From NCBI RefSeq assembly GCF_041146395.1, contig NC_090997.1, positions 31,351,501-31,415,500 on the forward strand: a stretch of 64,000 nucleotides of DNA, written 5' to 3'. The notes under the pieces are model-generated. The model did no database searches. It was not told the DNA's origin and worked only from the letters and a program-made list of their open reading frames with translations. Source of the stretch: Eulemur rufifrons (Eukaryota > Chordata > Mammalia > Primates > Lemuridae). The position numbers were made by a program, and so were the translations under genes. Below, one piece after another: positions 60,351 to 64,000 of the stretch (positions are counted from its first letter, which is position 1; every line of letters starts with the position of its first letter).

Positions 60351-61679
60351 ACCACTAAATCCAATACAGAAGGCTTTCTGATTATAGTTTTGTCAGCATT
60401 TAAGTTATTGTATACATCAGGAACAAACTTACATTTCTCTTAAATTACTCTTTTATTGGGCAGACTCATTTTCCCTTACATCAATTGAGATTTTGTACAT
60501 ATAAATATTTACTTACACACGCTTGAGGTTTTCACAAAACTTCCAGTAGATATAGTAGAAAGTGGAACTGGAACTGGTGAGGATGGTAGATATTATCAAA
60601 TTTGGTCCTGCTCTTCATTAAATATTAAAATAAGGTCCAGAACAGAGTCTGGTAAATCGCAGATGCTAGTTGGATAGTCACTGAATGAACTCTGCATAAG
60701 TGAAAAAATCATTTTTTTAGATACAAATTTTGTTTTAGTCCACACTCTGGTCCTTAATGTGGAAATAAAGCAGCTCTGAGTGTCTTCAAACTTCCCCAAG
60801 TGTTAACTTTGCTACCTGCTCATCTACTATCAAAAATAAATGTCTCCTATGGACAACCGAAGACATTGCTTTACACATATACTTGGCAGAGAACCCAAAC
60901 TTGACTTGAGGAGCATCCTGCAGTTTCAGTATAGAGCTGAAGCAGATGTAGGAGTCTATGGGCGAACCACACAAACCACGTATCTGACCATACAAGCTTA
61001 GTTCTCCAGAGAAGTGCTATCCCTATGTTATAACTTACTGTTTACTGGCTTTGTTTTAAAAATAAAGTTTTCACATTCCCTATGAAATCACAGTTGAAGA
61101 TTCTGGATGGTTGTAGAAGTGCTTCCTGAGAACTTGCTAATGAAGGAAATAAGGTGGCCTTCAATAAAACTTATAAAATCAAAATGTGTGGGGAGGAACA
61201 GAGGGTGGGAGAGAGAGATTTTCCTAGAACCAGGATGTAGCTTAATTTATATGTACAAATCTAATAATATGTGTCAGTTGAGATTTAACACAGCCAGTAT
61301 GTTTATAGGACTGTCCAGGGAAGCACAACTCAATCTGGGACACTTGGGCACTTTGGTCACCCGGGACGTGGTCTCTGCTGAAGAAGGGTGGGTATTTAAT
61401 AAAGCATCACCAAACAATGCCTGAAATAACCCTCATAACTACCTATCTCACATCACTTCAATTCCCCACTCATCAAGTAAACTTGTTTATGATATCAGGA
61501 GACAATGTGTTGTGGTTTGGAGATGTGAGCATTTCAGTTACTAGAATATTTTTTATTGTAACTGTAACTTGATAAAGTGATTTACGTATTAATATATTTA
61601 TTGTATGATATCAGACACATACATTCTTAGTAGATATTGATAATGTCTAGTTTTTGCCAAGGGCCACTTGGCTACAAAC
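60351..61679. other. Mostly unassigned
   Basis: A scrap at 60620-60690 ('aggtccagaacagagtctgg ... cactgaatgaac') may be L2. No exon or RNA gene recognised. Confidence 0.33.
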
Positions 61680-61795
61680 TCCTCGACCAAGTTCTGGAAG
61701 GGTGGTGACCATCTTCTTCAATTCTAGAAACTCAGTAGCTACCATCCAGTGTCTAGAATATGTAAAAGCTCAGATATTAGCTGAGTAAATAAGTT
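61680..61795 (+). mobile_element. LINE-2 3' fragment (tentative)
   Basis: 'ggtggtgaccatcttcttca', 'ccatccagtgtctagaatat' and a degraded terminal part resemble an L2 tail. Confidence 0.4.
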
Positions 61796-62300
61796 ATGTA
61801 CAAAGCTAATTTATGTTGAGACTTCTTGATAGTCAATCAGATTTCCCCTAGAGATCCTAAATCCTGTCTCTTTTCATATGCCTTTCTATTTAACTTTAGC
61901 AAATACATTTGTTTGTTGTTAACATTCTTTACGTAAGAATTCATAATGTAACAGCCTTCTAAATCTTAGTGCCAGAAAAAAATCAGCTATGGGACACTTG
62001 AGTGCCCCGTTTTAACAAATGTAAAACTTCATCATCCATCATCTCCTTTTTGTGCTGTCAAGAAATTCAAAGATACATTTACATAAAATCACAATGAGTA
62101 TTTTATCTTCTGATAAAATGTATCCTTTAAATAATATCTGATTTTTAATCTTTAATATATTTGTTATAGATTTTAATATACTGCTTTTTCTAAGTTTATC
62201 CATTTTAAATATTATCTAGTGATTCTTACGATAAAAGAATTTCACTTGCGACATTTTCCCTTTGTTTCCCTTCACTTCCCTAATCTCTAACATCGTTATA
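61796..62300. other. No recognisable element
   Basis: A/T-rich, unassigned. Confidence 0.35.
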
Positions 62301-62518
62301 CAGGTTGAGCATCCCTAATTCGAAATTCTAAAATGCTCCAAAATCTGAAACTTTTTTAGCGTCAACATGACACTCAAAAGAAATGCTCCTTGGAGCACTG
62401 CAGATTTTAGAATTTTGGATTAGGGATGCTCAACTGGTACGTATGTATTCTGCAAATATTCTAAAATCCAAAACATTTCTGGTCCCAAGCACATTTTGGA
62501 TAAGGGATACTCAACCTG
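62301..62518. mobile_element. Tigger-type (pogo-like) non-autonomous DNA element with palindromic half
   Basis: Starts caggttgagcatccctaatt and ends, as reverse complement, caggttgagtatcccttatc. The left 138 bp are near-palindromic (return at 62421: 'ggattagggatgctcaactg'). TA precedes it and CA follows (TA expected). No transposase. Family resemblance from memory. Confidence 0.75.
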
Positions 62519-64000
62519 CATTATCATGTAAAATGCTCTATTGATTATATTACCTCTGTAAGTTTAATAAACTGTGGGGAGGAAAAAAGTTTTTTCTCTA
62601 TCCATTTTAAGATTCCACCTGGGAGTCTGTAACAAAAGACGGATTAACAGGAGAAAAGCATACAAATGTATTAACATGATTTTTTGTGACACAGGAGCAC
62701 TCATAAAAAGGCAAAAACTCAAAGAAGCAGTTAGAGTTGAATGCTTATACACCGAATTGGATAAAGAGTAGTAAATTACGAAAATGTCACAAAAAGAGAC
62801 TTGGGCTAGGGCAGCTAATGGTGGAACAGTAACTAGGAAGATAAGGGTTAGTTTAACAACGTTTGTTTGTATAGATTTTTTTTTGGCCCTGGTAATATGA
62901 ATGTTACTTTCTTTTTGGTACAGGGAGAACATCTTCTATGTGGGAGTTTTATCTGTTGCTTTTAGAAAGAAAAGGGGGAAGTCAGAGAGTGCCCTTCTTG
63001 CATCTGCTCTTTTAAGTTTCCTTAGCTCAGAATAATTCTTATGCCAAAATGGCATATTTTTGGATTACACATTCTACCATCCTTCAATACTCATACTCCC
63101 TCTACCAGAGACACTATACTATCTCTTGATTTCCCTCTTCTCCTCCTAGTAAAATTGAGAATATTAACACCCTTTTCCCTTTAGGTCTCCTTTCACCCCG
63201 CTCCTTCAATCTTCCAGCTGTTAGCAACTGTCTTTTTACATGGTCAAAGTTGATACTTAAATTCCGTGCTGTAATCAATGTTTACTGTGCATTATCTATG
63301 GATTTTAAAACAGTATATTATTGTAACTATGTATGTAGCTTTCACTGAAGAGCTCAGTAGCATATTTCAAAAAGATTCTTTTTTGTACTGATTTTTGTTT
63401 TCCTGGACTCCTGTGTTTCTTTTCCTGTCTTTTCTTATACAGTATGCATTTTTTTCATTTCCTTTGGTACAGTAATACTAGGCTCGAAGTCAGTCCCAGG
63501 GTCCTCATTTTGTCATGTCAGTACCTTGCTGCACGTCTAAATTAATCAAATCACTTGTTTGAAGTTTACATGGAAATGAGAGTCTTGGCCTTTTGAAAAG
63601 TCATCATCGTGGATACTCTCTAATTTAGGCATTCTCAGAAGGACTTCAGTGGAAATGTTCTTCATTAGTGGAAGTCATAACACTTAAATCAGCTTCATGA
63701 AAACATAAAGTTAAACACATTCCATATGACCAGGAGGGCAAACAACCTTTGTGTTAGAATAAAAGTAAACTTGTAAATTTGTAAGAAAAAATATTTAGAC
63801 TCTACAAACAAAAAATATATTTAAAAAAAACAAGTAGCAAAATAAAATGCTAAGAAGTTGGTTTGACAAAAACAAAACATTCCTAGAAGTAATGAAAAGT
63901 ATATGGAGTATTCAAGAAAAATACTTCCTACTTTCTAAGTAGCAAAATAAATCTCAAAAACAGGCTACATATACATTCCCCCTTAATCAAAATAGTTTAT
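62519..64000. other. No recognisable element
   Basis: About 1.5 kb of A/T-rich DNA. No gene, RNA or repeat family identified. Confidence 0.35.

Overview
This is nuclear DNA of a primate, and I see no intact protein-coding gene in it. Every open frame is short (at most about 155 codons), and where I could assign one it lies inside a transposon or antisense to one. Four Alu copies carry the strepsirrhine-type layout: a gagcaagag(c/t)gagac left-arm end, an A/T-rich linker of the aaaatatatagaaaaaatta kind, and a gctgacgcca(c)ggcac right arm. One truncated LINE-1 also ends with the 'tgtacccccataatat' tail that I recall from lemur LINE-1s. I therefore infer a strepsirrhine, most likely a lemur. The species is not determined, and the window is intergenic or intronic.

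Layout. 1-2.1 kb: no recognisable element. 2.1-5.8 kb: two old LINE-1 copies with a strepsirrhine Alu. 5.8-8.5 kb: hAT elements, two MaLR-type LTRs (one carrying nested hATs) and a pyrimidine tract. 9-12.3 kb: MIR/L2 relics, a young LINE-1 3' end with target duplications, and another MaLR LTR. 12.8-14.3 kb: a stack in which one LTR contains a second LTR, which contains a 524-bp solo LTR with 4-bp target duplications, which contains an Alu monomer. 16.6-20.5 kb: a decayed class I (gammaretrovirus-like) provirus on the minus strand, with a young Alu inside and an unusual inverted copy of its own leader. 20.5-20.9 kb: a solo LTR. 21-25 kb: MaLR, MER20, MIR and L2. 25.3 kb: a 5' half of a tRNA-Arg(TCT) transcript inserted with perfect 17-bp target duplications and no A tail. 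25.7-31.5 kb: LINE-1 tails broken up by an MLT1 LTR, an Alu and a mariner-like element. 31.5-41.5 kb: mostly single-copy-looking DNA with a foldback element, LTR-like blocks and one young Alu. 41.5-42.0 kb: a Ty3/gypsy reverse-transcriptase relic, very rare in mammals. 42-64 kb: sparse MIR/L2/L1/hAT relics, a MaLR LTR split by a hAT, and a LINE-1 split by a 518-bp solo LTR.

Nothing here forms an operon-like or pathway system. The value of the window is the record of insertions in relative order, plus a few rarer objects: the tailless tRNA retrocopy, the gypsy pol relic, the provirus with an inverted leader, two foldback elements, and a coding-like minus-strand segment at 16.8-17.2 kb that I could not assign. 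All family assignments were made by eye from remembered consensus features, so element edges are approximate unless target duplications are cited.
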